This document shows, one piece after another, positions 1 to 7,931 of a stretch of DNA of 64,000 nucleotides; the stretch's first letter is position 1; each line of letters begins with the position of its first letter. Below the pieces are notes generated by a model. The model was given only the letters and a program-made list of their open reading frames with translations, did not search any database and had not been told where the DNA came from. Origin of the DNA: Lachnospiraceae bacterium (lineage in GTDB: Bacteria; Bacillota; Clostridia; Lachnospirales; Lachnospiraceae); contig JAHZFJ010000006.1 of NCBI GenBank assembly GCA_019421365.1, positions 66,751 to 130,750 on the forward strand. Direction: 5' to 3'. The translations under genes were made by a program, and so were the position numbers.

Positions 1-70
1 AAGTAAATAAAGAAGTAAATAAAGAAGTAAATAAAGAAGTAAATAAAGAAGTAAATAAAGAAGTAAACAA
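1..70. repeat. 12-bp tandem repeat array at the left edge
   Basis: The 12-base unit aagtaaataaag is repeated five times without error, followed by a sixth degenerate copy ending at about 70. Read on the plus strand in the frame starting at base 3 it encodes (V-N-K-E)n and stays open until a TAA at 132-134, so it could be the repetitive C-terminus of a gene that starts outside the window. However, that frame then runs straight through a terminator-like hairpin, which argues against a natural protein end. It may instead be a simple microsatellite in the 3' flank of the minus-strand gene at 255-1055. Confidence 0.8.
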
Positions 71-106
71 AAAAATCACCAAGTGTAGGAAGATACACTT
101 GGTGAT
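69..106 (-). terminator. intrinsic terminator for the AP2/HNH-like gene
   Basis: A perfect 13-bp stem (75-87 with 94-106) and a 6-base loop is followed, on the minus strand, by a run of seven T (69-75 read in reverse). It lies about 150 bases past the stop of the minus-strand gene at 255-1055 and is the natural end of that transcript. There is no T run on the plus side. Confidence 0.75.
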
Positions 107-254
107 CGCATTCACTCCAATGAAAACCCTTTAAACAGCCTCATTGTTGGAACTATGAAAATGGAAGAAGAAAAAATATAAGTTAATTATAACACATAAT
201 TTCAAAAAAGATAGTAGTAAATTCAAATTTAACAAATTTATTTTTGCCTAGGTC

Positions 255-1055
255 TTAGGACTCACTTACATATGCTTTCAATTTTTTACTAATTCGAATG
301 CGATTATATAGAGCAGCATAGGCAATCTCATCGAGCTCTTCGATGTAGTTCATGGTAAAGTTCTTATTGATTCCATTCTCTTTCAAGCAGTTAATTGCTT
401 TGTTGTAAGCAACGGCAGCCTCAATCTCCGTAGGATATCTACCTACAATAAAATCACCCACAAGATGGATCTTAGTTATGTATTGATATAGTCCTTTAAC
501 CAATTCTCTACGTACACCCATATAACGATTTATAATTTCTATATTACCATAACGATAATCGGTGCTATCTCCATTGACGAATCGGTAATCCCGACCAGCA
601 ACAGAAAAACTATGGATTCCATATCTTGAAAGGACACTGACCTGCAAACCATAATCAGCTACAAATAGATGATTTCCACGTTTCATGATTTTATGATTTG
701 AATAATAGAACAAATCATCAACATCGAATTTGAGAATATCATTATGATTTAAGTAATAGAGGAAGTATCGATTTTTTAAGTATATAGGATTCTTAAAATA
801 TAACCCATTATCACGAAAGTTTATTAATACAACCCATTTATCAAAGGATAGGATATGCTTGCGATGAATGTAAGAATCTATAATTATGGAGTCGTCTTTG
901 GTTATAGTAACGGCTTCTAGGTAAGCTGTATGTGCCTCTTCAGGGGTAGGATAGCTGCCTAGACTTATATGTTTGTTCTTATATGTGAAAGAAGTACGAT
1001 AATAAATTGTCCCGTCTTTCTTTTCTGCTTGATAGACTCCAGGAAGTAATGGCAT
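255..1055 (-). CDS. AP2-like / degenerate HNH-like DNA-binding protein
   Basis: The protein has about 266 residues. Its first 50 residues (GVYQAEKKDG...LGSYPTPEEAHTAYLEA) and a C-terminal stretch (YQYITKIHLVGDFIVGRYPTEIEAAVAYNKA) both look like AP2-type DNA-binding segments: short beta strands, then LG-x-(Y/F)-x-T-x-EEA-x-x-AY. Between them, FVNGDSTDYRYGNIEII resembles the HNH_3 endonuclease motif (H-x-N-G-D-x-x-D-N-R-x-x-N-L), but the catalytic His is missing and the first Asn of the DNR box is Tyr, so nuclease activity is doubtful. AP2-HNH-AP2 arrangements are known in homing endonuclease-like proteins of phages and mobile DNA. A GTG at 1064 is also in frame, but the GAGGTG ribosome binding site overlaps it and sits 6 bases before the ATG at 1055, which I prefer. 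Monocistronic, with its own terminator. Domain calls are by eye. Confidence 0.6.
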   Translation of the reverse strand: MPLLPGVYQAEKKDGTIYYRTSFTYKNKHISLGSYPTPEEAHTAYLEAVTITKDDSIIIDSYIHRKHILSFDKWVVLINFRDNGLYFKNPIYLKNRYFLYYLNHNDILKFDVDDLFYYSNHKIMKRGNHLFVADYGLQVSVLSRYGIHSFSVAGRDYRFVNGDSTDYRYGNIEIINRYMGVRRELVKGLYQYITKIHLVGDFIVGRYPTEIEAAVAYNKAINCLKENGINKNFTMNYIEELDEIAYAALYNRIRISKKLKAYVSES

Positions 1056-1100
1056 AATAATCACCTCAGTTTTTAGGGTTTTATATACTTTGATTGCTAG

Positions 1101-1382
1101 ATCAAAACTCAGAGTAGTTTTTTCAACCGTTTTCTATCTCTCACACTATGCTACGAAACACGCGACACATCTAAGTACTTCTAAGTGTGCCCATTACGTG
1201 CTGCAGGTGATACGGACACGCCTTCAACACGACATCCTGTCGTGGTTCAGGCGGGCTCGGTGTCCGTGCCTCGCCTTCCTATGTTAATCGGTGCACACCA
1301 AAAAGTACTATAGATGTTTTGCTATCGTTTTTAAGCATTGTGTAAGAAAAAGAAAACTATATGAAAATAGTAGAGTTTTGAT
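1101..1382 (+). repeat. 280-bp palindromic element, copy A
   Basis: One of three related intergenic elements in the window (others at 53793-54072, reverse orientation, and 58247-58524). The ends are inverted (atcaaaactc at 1101-1110 and gagttttgat at 1373-1382). The interior shares aagtacttctaagtgtg and tgttttgctatcgttttt exactly with copy C, and the centre (about 1205-1285) is an unusually GC-rich imperfect hairpin. The 65-residue open frame inside it has no ribosome binding site or family resemblance and is not called. It looks like a MITE-type non-autonomous element or a large structured RNA; no clear target-site duplication is visible. Confidence 0.75.
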
Positions 1383-1784
1383 ATCTCATTCAGAGTATAG
1401 CATAACGGGATAATTAGAACAAGGAAGGTTATTGGTAACGATAATTAAATATACCTAAAAGTATCATAAAACGGAAAATTATGAATATAATTATTAACAA
1501 ATTGTTAAATTGAAAATGAGGTGGTAAAGAGAAGAAAATATTGAAAAACCTTGAAAAAGCTTGTCTTTTTGTCTTTAAAATAATAAAAAACATTTAAAAA
1601 CTGAATAAAAACTAAAAATGTCGCATAAAATAGTTAATAACTAATTAAGTAATTGTTAAATGATGTATTGTGAAATGAAACAAAAATCACACAAACTTAA
1701 CAATCTTAATTAGCGAATTTCACTGTTGATTTTACAGAACTATGGGAAGTAGGTATCCTATTCTCCAAAAAATAGAAGGAGTTA

Positions 1785-1812
1785 TTGACATCAAGTTACT
1801 AGATGATATAAT
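1785..1812 (+). promoter_or_regulatory. sigma-A-type promoter for the SleB-like gene
   Basis: TTGACA (1785-1790), a 16-bp spacer and TATAAT (1807-1812), both hexamers at consensus, 50 bases before the ATG. The preceding stretch from 1383 is AT-rich with no open frame or recognisable element. Confidence 0.75.
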
Positions 1813-1861
1813 GCAAATGTGCTTAGGCGGGGCACAAAAAAAATAAGAAAAGAGGAAGTAT

Positions 1862-2839
1862 ATGCTAAAAATACACTCGTTTCTTCACCGCATAAAGGAA
1901 AATATGAAATACTCTGGTATTGAATGTTATAAATCATGTTTAATGATTACGGCATACGCAATGGCAGCAGTTGTATTAGTACTTTGTGCAGACAGCTCAT
2001 TTGCTAAAGGCAATAACATGCCTGAAGCATACGCGAAAGCAGCATCCGTTACGAATGAAGTTTTTGAGGGAGCAAAGGAAGAAACAGCAAAAAAAGCACA
2101 AATACAAGCCGAGAATGAAAACGTCAATATATTAGCACATAATGTGCTAGAAGGAGAAGTCGCAGAGAATACAGAGAACTACAGCTTACAAATCGTAAAT
2201 CGTACGATTATTGCAGCAGATAAGCGCGCAGCACTTATGGGACAAACCGTAATAAGAGATTTTTCTAGTAGTGTTGCATCAGAGGATGTAGTCGATAAGA
2301 GTAAAGAAGAAGCAGAAGAGAAGAAGACAGATGAACAGGTGGTTGTAGAGGCAACATCTACAACAAAGAATCAGGATACCAAGGAAAGTAAAGTAAAGAA
2401 AGAGAAAGCAGCTGCAAGCAAAAAGAAGAAAGAAGAAACTGTCCCAGTTATAAGCTTAGGGACTGACCAAAAAGAAGTATTACTTAGAATAGTAGAAGCC
2501 GAAGCGACAGGCGAGGATATTAAAGGAAAGATGCTAGTAGCTAATGTAATACTGAATCGTGTGAATAGTAACCAATTCCCTGATACGGTGAAAGAAGTGG
2601 TATTTCAGAAAAACGGGAAAATCACTCAGTTCTCCCCAATTGCAGACGGAAGGTACTGGTCCGTATCAATCTCTAAATCAACTAGAGAAGCTGTGGAACG
2701 AGTATTAAATGGTGAAGATGAGTCACAAGGGGCATTATATTTCTCGGCAAGAAGTAAAGCCAAAAAGAGTAACATGAATTGGTTTGATAACCATTTGACA
2801 TGGTTATTCAAGTATGGCGGTCACGAATTTTATAAGTAA
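1862..2839 (+). CDS. SleB-like cell wall hydrolase
   Basis: 325 residues. An N-terminal membrane segment or uncleaved signal (about residues 25-47) is followed by a low-complexity Lys/Glu/Ala-rich linker (about 60-195). The C-terminal domain (about 200-325) contains EAEATGEDIKGKMLVANVIL, NRVNSNQFPDTVKEVVFQ, FSP, and a final Trp-rich HLTWLFKYGGHEFY, the pattern of the Hydrolase_2 family (SleB/CwlJ). Such enzymes cleave cortex peptidoglycan during spore germination or act on vegetative walls. The proposed catalytic Glu is in the EAEA segment. The long linker suggests it spans the wall from a membrane anchor. A GAGG ribosome binding site lies 7-10 bases before the ATG, a consensus promoter precedes it and a hairpin terminator follows, so it is monocistronic. 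Whether it serves germination or growth cannot be told. Confidence 0.85.
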   Translation: MLKIHSFLHRIKENMKYSGIECYKSCLMITAYAMAAVVLVLCADSSFAKGNNMPEAYAKAASVTNEVFEGAKEETAKKAQIQAENENVNILAHNVLEGEVAENTENYSLQIVNRTIIAADKRAALMGQTVIRDFSSSVASEDVVDKSKEEAEEKKTDEQVVVEATSTTKNQDTKESKVKKEKAAASKKKKEETVPVISLGTDQKEVLLRIVEAEATGEDIKGKMLVANVILNRVNSNQFPDTVKEVVFQKNGKITQFSPIADGRYWSVSISKSTREAVERVLNGEDESQGALYFSARSKAKKSNMNWFDNHLTWLFKYGGHEFYK

Positions 2840-2846
2840 GAGATTT

Positions 2847-2876
2847 ACGGTAAGGAACGATATCCTTACCGTTTTC
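2847..2876 (+). terminator. intrinsic terminator after the SleB-like gene
   Basis: A perfect 10-bp stem (2847-2856 with 2863-2872) with a 6-base loop is followed by TTT and a T/C run, eight bases past the stop codon. Confidence 0.8.
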
Positions 2877-2889
2877 TCTCATTTAACAC

Positions 2890-2977
2890 TTTACTGTGAT
2901 ACCGTGATGTGATATAATGCGTTCAGTAGAAGAATGGCGAAGTTACGATTGTTTAATGAATTAAAACATGATATAAT
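2890..2977 (+). promoter_or_regulatory. tandem promoters upstream of threonine synthase
   Basis: Two candidate promoters lie in series: TTTACT (2890-2895)/17 bp/TATAAT (2913-2918) and TTGTTT (2949-2954)/17 bp/TATAAT (2972-2977). Both have the extended tTGAtATAATGC-like context (gatataatgc) repeated almost exactly. The leader to the ATG at 3114 is about 130 bases. I looked for a T-box or threonine-leader peptide and saw no convincing one. Confidence 0.55.
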
Positions 2978-3113
2978 GCAATTTAAGTATCGTCCGAGTT
3001 AACAATACGTTAAAGCTAGATACTTAGTAACTACATAATTAAAATTAAGAACTACGCGGAATTAGGATTCTGTAAGTCTTACAATAAAATAACATGAAAA
3101 GGAATGAGCGAAG

Positions 3114-4604
3114 ATGAATCTCTTATACAAAAGTACAAGAAGTGAAGATGTAACTGTAACAGCATCACAGGCAATTTTAAAAGGTTTAGCAGACGATGGA
3201 GGATTATTCGTACCAACTTCTATACCTAAATTAACTATGTCACTTAACGAGTTAGCAAAACTGAGCTATCAAGAAACTGCCTTTGAAGTTATGCGATTAT
3301 TCCTTACTGATTTTACAGATGACGAATTAATGAATTGTATTAATAAAGCGTATGACTCAAAATTTGACACAGAAGAAATTGCTCCATTAGTTAAAGCAGA
3401 TGGTGCATACTATCTAGAGCTATTCCACGGATCAACAATAGCATTCAAAGATATGGCATTATCCATCTTACCTCATCTTTTAACTACTTCAGCGAGAAAG
3501 AATGAAGTGAAGAATGATATCGTAATTCTAACTGCTACATCAGGGGATACCGGTAAAGCAGCATTAGCAGGTTTTGCAGATGTAGAAGGAACTAAGATAA
3601 TCGTATTCTATCCAAAAGACGGCGTAAGCCCAATTCAAGAAAAGCAAATGGTTACACAAAAGGGTGACAATACATATGTTGTTGGAATCAAAGGAAACTT
3701 TGATGATGCCCAAAGTGGTGTAAAAGCCATGTTTAATAATAAAGATCTTGCTAAAGCGATGAATGATGCTGGATATCAATTCTCTTCAGCAAACTCTATT
3801 AATATAGGACGTTTAGTACCACAAATCGTATACTATGTATATGCATATAGCCGTTTATTAGCAAATGGTCAAATTGCAAGTGGAGAAAAGATGAACGTAG
3901 TTGTACCTACAGGTAACTTTGGAAACATCTTAGCTGCATACTATGCAAAGAACATGGGATTACCAATTGGGAAGTTAATCTGTGCTTCTAATGATAATAA
4001 AGTGTTATATGATTTCTTCCAGACAGGAACATATGATAGAAACAGAGATTTCATCTTAACAACTTCACCTTCAATGGATATCTTAATCTCAAGTAACTTA
4101 GAGAGATTAATCTACAAAATTGCTGGTAATGATGCAACTAAGACTAAAGATCTTATGACTGCATTATCAACTACTGGAGTATATGACATTACAGATGATA
4201 TGAAAGTAGAACTTGCTGATTTCATCGGTGGATATGCAGATGAAGCAAAAACCGCTTCTACAATTCGTGATCTATATGAAAAGACTGGTTATGTAATTGA
4301 TACACACACTGCAGTTGCTGCAGCGGTATATAAAGATTATGTAGAAGCTAATCAAGATGAGACTAAGACAGTAATCGCATCAACAGCAAGTCCATATAAG
4401 TTCACAAGAAGTGTAATGGAAGCAATTGATGAGAAATACGCTTCAATGACAGACTTTGAATTAGTAGATGAATTAAGTACTATTGCTAATGTAAAAGTAC
4501 CACAAGCAATCGAAGATATTAGAAGTGCAGAAGTACTTCATGATACAGTTTGTGATACGGATAAGATGCAAGATACGGTTGAAACAATTTTGAAGTTGAA
4601 GTAA
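3114..4604 (+). CDS. thrC: threonine synthase
   Basis: 496 residues, a normal length for the bacterial/fungal-type enzyme. It converts O-phosphohomoserine and water to L-threonine and phosphate, with pyridoxal phosphate, in the cytosol. The start (SEDVTVTASQAILKGLADDGGLFVP) and the PLP-binding FHGSTIAFKDMAL segment with Lys112 are typical. SANSINIGRLVPQIVYY and VVPTGNFGN are further family signatures around the cofactor. A GGAATG-type ribosome binding site precedes the ATG. It is transcribed alone; no other threonine-pathway gene is nearby. The gene has the regular codon use of a housekeeping gene. Confidence 0.95.
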   Translation: MNLLYKSTRSEDVTVTASQAILKGLADDGGLFVPTSIPKLTMSLNELAKLSYQETAFEVMRLFLTDFTDDELMNCINKAYDSKFDTEEIAPLVKADGAYYLELFHGSTIAFKDMALSILPHLLTTSARKNEVKNDIVILTATSGDTGKAALAGFADVEGTKIIVFYPKDGVSPIQEKQMVTQKGDNTYVVGIKGNFDDAQSGVKAMFNNKDLAKAMNDAGYQFSSANSINIGRLVPQIVYYVYAYSRLLANGQIASGEKMNVVVPTGNFGNILAAYYAKNMGLPIGKLICASNDNKVLYDFFQTGTYDRNRDFILTTSPSMDILISSNLERLIYKIAGNDATKTKDLMTALSTTGVYDITDDMKVELADFIGGYADEAKTASTIRDLYEKTGYVIDTHTAVAAAVYKDYVEANQDETKTVIASTASPYKFTRSVMEAIDEKYASMTDFELVDELSTIANVKVPQAIEDIRSAEVLHDTVCDTDKMQDTVETILKLK

Positions 4605-4695
4605 ATCTAAAGATAATCGATATAAAAGTTGAAATAGTAAAAAGCAGTAGATGAATACATTAGAAAGTATTCGATCTGTGTATATTATATAGAAG

Positions 4696-4745
4696 AAAGT
4701 GGTAAGACATATATATTCAAAGTATGTTTTATCACTTTTCCTTTT
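4696..4745 (+). terminator. intrinsic terminator after thrC
   Basis: A 16-bp stem with G-U pairs (4696-4711 with 4723-4738) and an 11-base loop runs into a T-rich tail. The rest of the 4605-5348 gap is the AT-rich upstream region of the next gene and holds no gene I can support. Confidence 0.7.
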
Positions 4746-4967
4746 ATAAAAATTCTTAGAAATAAGAAACTAAATCAAATGTATGATAAAAAGTACATAA
4801 AAATAAATTTGGATGCTGTTCGCCATAAAACAATGCCAAAACTCTGTAAAGTAAGATGTTTACTATGATTGTATGGATATGTAAAAAGATAAACTGACAC
4901 AAATAAGGCAATTTGTAATAAAAATATCCTAAAAATAATCCACTTATGACAAAAGCGTGACATAGAT

Positions 4968-5194
4968 TTGACACAAACAAAGTGCATTATATAAGCATGT
5001 TAAGGATACAACAAATCACATCTCGAACATGAAAGTTCATCAAGTGTCCTTGACCCGAATGTAATCTTTACAAGAAACGAAGAGAAGTGCTTCAAAAGTG
5101 CGTAGTTGTTACATTTTGGAACATCATACAGAATATGACAAGAAGTAAATTTATTGGAAAAATACTTGACCTTTGAATTGAATATTGTTATAAT
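4968..5194 (+). promoter_or_regulatory. two promoters and long leader of the first surface-protein gene
   Basis: Distal promoter: TTGACA (4968-4973)/16 bp/TATAAG (4990-4995). Proximal promoter: TTGACC (5166-5171)/17 bp/TATAAT (5189-5194). From the proximal one the untranslated leader is about 150 bases and ends in a very strong AAGGAGG ribosome binding site. Two good promoters plus strong translation start fit a highly expressed surface protein. Confidence 0.6.
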
Positions 5195-5348
5195 CATCTT
5201 GTTATTGGAAAGATTATATTTCATTGTGTTTTATAGATTGAGGGAATACTTACATATCCAAGTAGATTAATGTTAATTGCACCAATTTCTGTGAAACATG
5301 CAAAAATATAATACTCAACCCATATATATTTAAGGAGGAAGAAAGAAT

Positions 5349-7811
5349 ATGAAGAAGAATTTCGTAAAGAAAACGCTTGCATCTACACTTGCATTAGCAA
5401 TGGTAGTTACAGCAACACCAGCAGCTTTTACAACTGCATCTGCAGCTAAAGCTCCAAAATTAAACAAATCAGCTAAAACACTTTACATCAATGATAATGA
5501 GATCGGAAGCAAATACGATTTCAACATCAGCAATAAAGTAGCTAAATCTACTTACAAATGGACTACATCTAACAAAGCAGTTGCTACAGTTAACTCAAAA
5601 GGTTTAACTAAAGCTGGTACTAAGACTGGTAAAGCTACAATTTCTTGTAAAATCACTTTACCTACTAAGAAAACTAAAACTTTAAAAGCTACTGTAACAG
5701 TTAAAGAAAACGCTACTAAAGTTTGGGTTAAGAACGCTCCAGAAAAAGAAATTGGTATCGGCGAAAATGCTTATGATTTCGATAGCTCATTCTCAACTGC
5801 TTCAGGTGCTAAAGCAACTGACTTCAGAATGTGGGAAATTGACGAAGCTAGCAACACTGCAGGAGCTACTGTAAACGCTAAAGATGGTAAAGTTACAACA
5901 ACTAAAGCTGGTGAATTTAAAATCAGAGTTAGAGCTTACCAAAACAAAGCTAAATTAGCAGCTAACGATACTGTAGATTCAGAATGGTTAACAGTTAAAG
6001 TAGTTTCTTCATTATTATCTGTAACTCAAAATTCAGTAACTAAACTTACTGCAACTTTTGATGATAACATGAAAGATGTTGTTAAGGCATCTGACTTCAC
6101 AATCAAAAACAAAGCTACTAATGTAGTTTCAGCTGTTAAAGGCGTAAGCTTCTCAGATGATGGAAAAACTGTTACTGTTGAAACTTTTGCTCAATTCGCT
6201 GACAATGCTACATATGTAGTAACTTATGGCGGAAAAGATTATGAAGTAGCTACTACAATTGGTGAAGTTGCAACTGTTGAAGTTAAAACTTCTACTGTAG
6301 TTGAAAACAAAGAAACTAAAATCGAATATGTATTAAAGAATGCTAATGGCGTAGATATCACTGATGCTAAAAGCTCAACAGTTACAATCGATGAAGTTGA
6401 AAACAAAGATGGTTGGTTAAACGATGGAAAACTTACAATCTTCAATAAGGGAAGTGTTGCTAAAGTTAAAGTTACTTACCACACATACAAATATGCAACA
6501 AACGGAACTGAAGAAGGTGCGGTTTCTGTAGAAGCTGTTATTACAGCTGTAGAAGAAAGTTCTGCTACTGTTGGAAATTACAAAAACTACGTAATTACAG
6601 ACAAATCATCAGTTGACTTTACAAAAGTTACAGAAAACCAAAATGTAATCTGTGTTGATGAAACAATGAACTTATTCTTAAAAGCTCTTAACTCAGATAA
6701 TAAAGATGTAACAGGTCTTACTTTCGAATCTGGTAATGAGGATATCTTATTAGTAAGAACAGACGGAGATCATGCTGTATTAAAAGCTGTTAAAGAAGGA
6801 TCTACTGTAGTTGTTGTTAAGAATGAAAAAGGTACTGTTCTTTGGACATTACCAGTTGTTATTAAAGCAACAAGAAAAGCAAATACTATTTCTTTAGCAT
6901 CTTCAACTGTAACTGTATCTAATTCAAGTTTATTAGATGAAACAAAAGTAGCTGTTAAAGTTAAAGATCAACATGGCGATGATATGGATGCTTCTGATAA
7001 ATTCGAAGCCCCAGAAGAAGTAAAAGATTATGATGATTCAACAGCTCCTAATGTATATAAAGATGGTTCAGGTAATGTAGTAGTTGATGCTTCAAATGCT
7101 AATGAAGGTTCTTACCAATATAAAGTTAAATTATCTGCTGACAAAAACAAGTTGGTTGTTTTAACTGTTGTTGTTAAGAATGCCAAAGCTGATAAAGTTA
7201 ATACAATTACATTACAAAATCCTTCAACTTTAGTAGATACTACAATTGATAGTGCAACTACTGTAGCTGATATGAAAGTAAGTATAAAAGTAGTTGCAAA
7301 AGGTACTGATAATGTAGATTTTGCTTACCAACAAGCAACTATTAAAGTAGATGCACCAGACGGATATACAGGTGCTAAAGAATTTACTGCAACAAACGGT
7401 GCTTTTGACTTTGTATATGCTACAGCTGACTCAGCTTCACCTGCTGCAATTTCAAAAGTTCCTGCTGGTACTTATAAGTTTACTGCAATCTATACTACAA
7501 CTGAAAATAATAAGACTGTAGAAAAGCGTGCTGTAACTTATGTAAAAGTTGAAGATAATCAAGTAGCTCCTACTGCTACAGTAGGTAAGACTTCATCTGA
7601 AAAGGCTACAATTGCTGAAGCTATTGCAGATTGTATCACTGTTAAGAAGGGTGATACAGAATTAGCTATCGTTGGCTATGACAAAGTTGATAATGGTAAA
7701 TCAGTATATGTTAAATCAGTAACAGTATATGAAGATGTTGTAGTTAAAGATGGTTCAACTGTAAAAGTTGCTCATAAGATTACTATTAACAAATCAATTT
7801 CTTATAAATAA
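5349..7811 (+). CDS. exported Ig-like (Big_2-type) surface protein, paralog 1
   Basis: 820 residues. A Sec signal peptide (MKKNF...TTASA) is probably cleaved after residue 32. The mature protein begins with a Lys/Ala-rich segment then a clear bacterial Ig-like domain (KSAKTLYIND...YKWTTSNKAVATVNSKGLTKAGTKTGKATISCKIT, about residues 40-120), followed by further all-beta, Thr/Val/Lys-rich repeats to the C-terminus. There is no transmembrane tail, LPXTG sorting signal or recognised SLH/CWB2 wall-binding motif, so anchoring is unknown. Codon use is strongly skewed to GCT, GTT, ACT and AAA, and the expression signals are strong, as for an abundant S-layer-like protein. It is a close paralog, in opposite orientation, of the protein at 14182-16611: roughly the first 520 residues align nearly throughout and the remainder diverges. 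Three ligase-like genes lie between them. S-layer function is inference. Confidence 0.7.
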   Translation: MKKNFVKKTLASTLALAMVVTATPAAFTTASAAKAPKLNKSAKTLYINDNEIGSKYDFNISNKVAKSTYKWTTSNKAVATVNSKGLTKAGTKTGKATISCKITLPTKKTKTLKATVTVKENATKVWVKNAPEKEIGIGENAYDFDSSFSTASGAKATDFRMWEIDEASNTAGATVNAKDGKVTTTKAGEFKIRVRAYQNKAKLAANDTVDSEWLTVKVVSSLLSVTQNSVTKLTATFDDNMKDVVKASDFTIKNKATNVVSAVKGVSFSDDGKTVTVETFAQFADNATYVVTYGGKDYEVATTIGEVATVEVKTSTVVENKETKIEYVLKNANGVDITDAKSSTVTIDEVENKDGWLNDGKLTIFNKGSVAKVKVTYHTYKYATNGTEEGAVSVEAVITAVEESSATVGNYKNYVITDKSSVDFTKVTENQNVICVDETMNLFLKALNSDNKDVTGLTFESGNEDILLVRTDGDHAVLKAVKEGSTVVVVKNEKGTVLWTLPVVIKATRKANTISLASSTVTVSNSSLLDETKVAVKVKDQHGDDMDASDKFEAPEEVKDYDDSTAPNVYKDGSGNVVVDASNANEGSYQYKVKLSADKNKLVVLTVVVKNAKADKVNTITLQNPSTLVDTTIDSATTVADMKVSIKVVAKGTDNVDFAYQQATIKVDAPDGYTGAKEFTATNGAFDFVYATADSASPAAISKVPAGTYKFTAIYTTTENNKTVEKRAVTYVKVEDNQVAPTATVGKTSSEKATIAEAIADCITVKKGDTELAIVGYDKVDNGKSVYVKSVTVYEDVVVKDGSTVKVAHKITINKSISYK

Positions 7812-7835
7812 TAATTAGAAATTATTAACTACTCA

Positions 7836-7867
7836 CCCCCTGAGTCATAAGACTTAGGGGGTTTTTT
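7836..7867 (+). terminator. intrinsic terminator after surface protein 1
   Basis: An 11-bp stem with one G-U pair (7836-7846 with 7851-7861), a tetraloop-sized loop and a T run (7862-7867), 24 bases after the stop. Confidence 0.9.
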
Positions 7868-7869
7868 AC

Positions 7870-7898
7870 TTGAAGAATTTGCTAAATGTTATTATAAT
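7870..7898 (+). promoter_or_regulatory. promoter of ligase-like gene 1
   Basis: TTGAAG (7870-7875), 17 bp, TATAAT (7893-7898), directly after the preceding terminator and 33 bases ahead of the ATG. A second TATAAT-like box follows at about 7905. Confidence 0.5.
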
Positions 7899-7931
7899 TA
7901 AAGTATAATAAATAATAACAAGGAGAAGAAC

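Noticed and set aside
1..70. tandem repeat as a CRISPR-like array
   Set aside because: Unit is 12 bases with no spacers; it is a simple direct repeat.
1090..1287. 65-residue open frame on the plus strand
   Set aside because: It lies wholly inside the palindromic element, has no ribosome binding site, and the other two copies do not keep the frame.
2940..3113. T-box or threonine riboswitch ahead of thrC
   Set aside because: No T-box bulge word, specifier loop or competing terminator could be found in the leader.
4756..5224. three minus-strand frames of 70-74 residues upstream of surface protein 1
   Set aside because: AT-rich, hydrophobic by composition, mutually overlapping, without start signals; the region carries plus-strand promoters.
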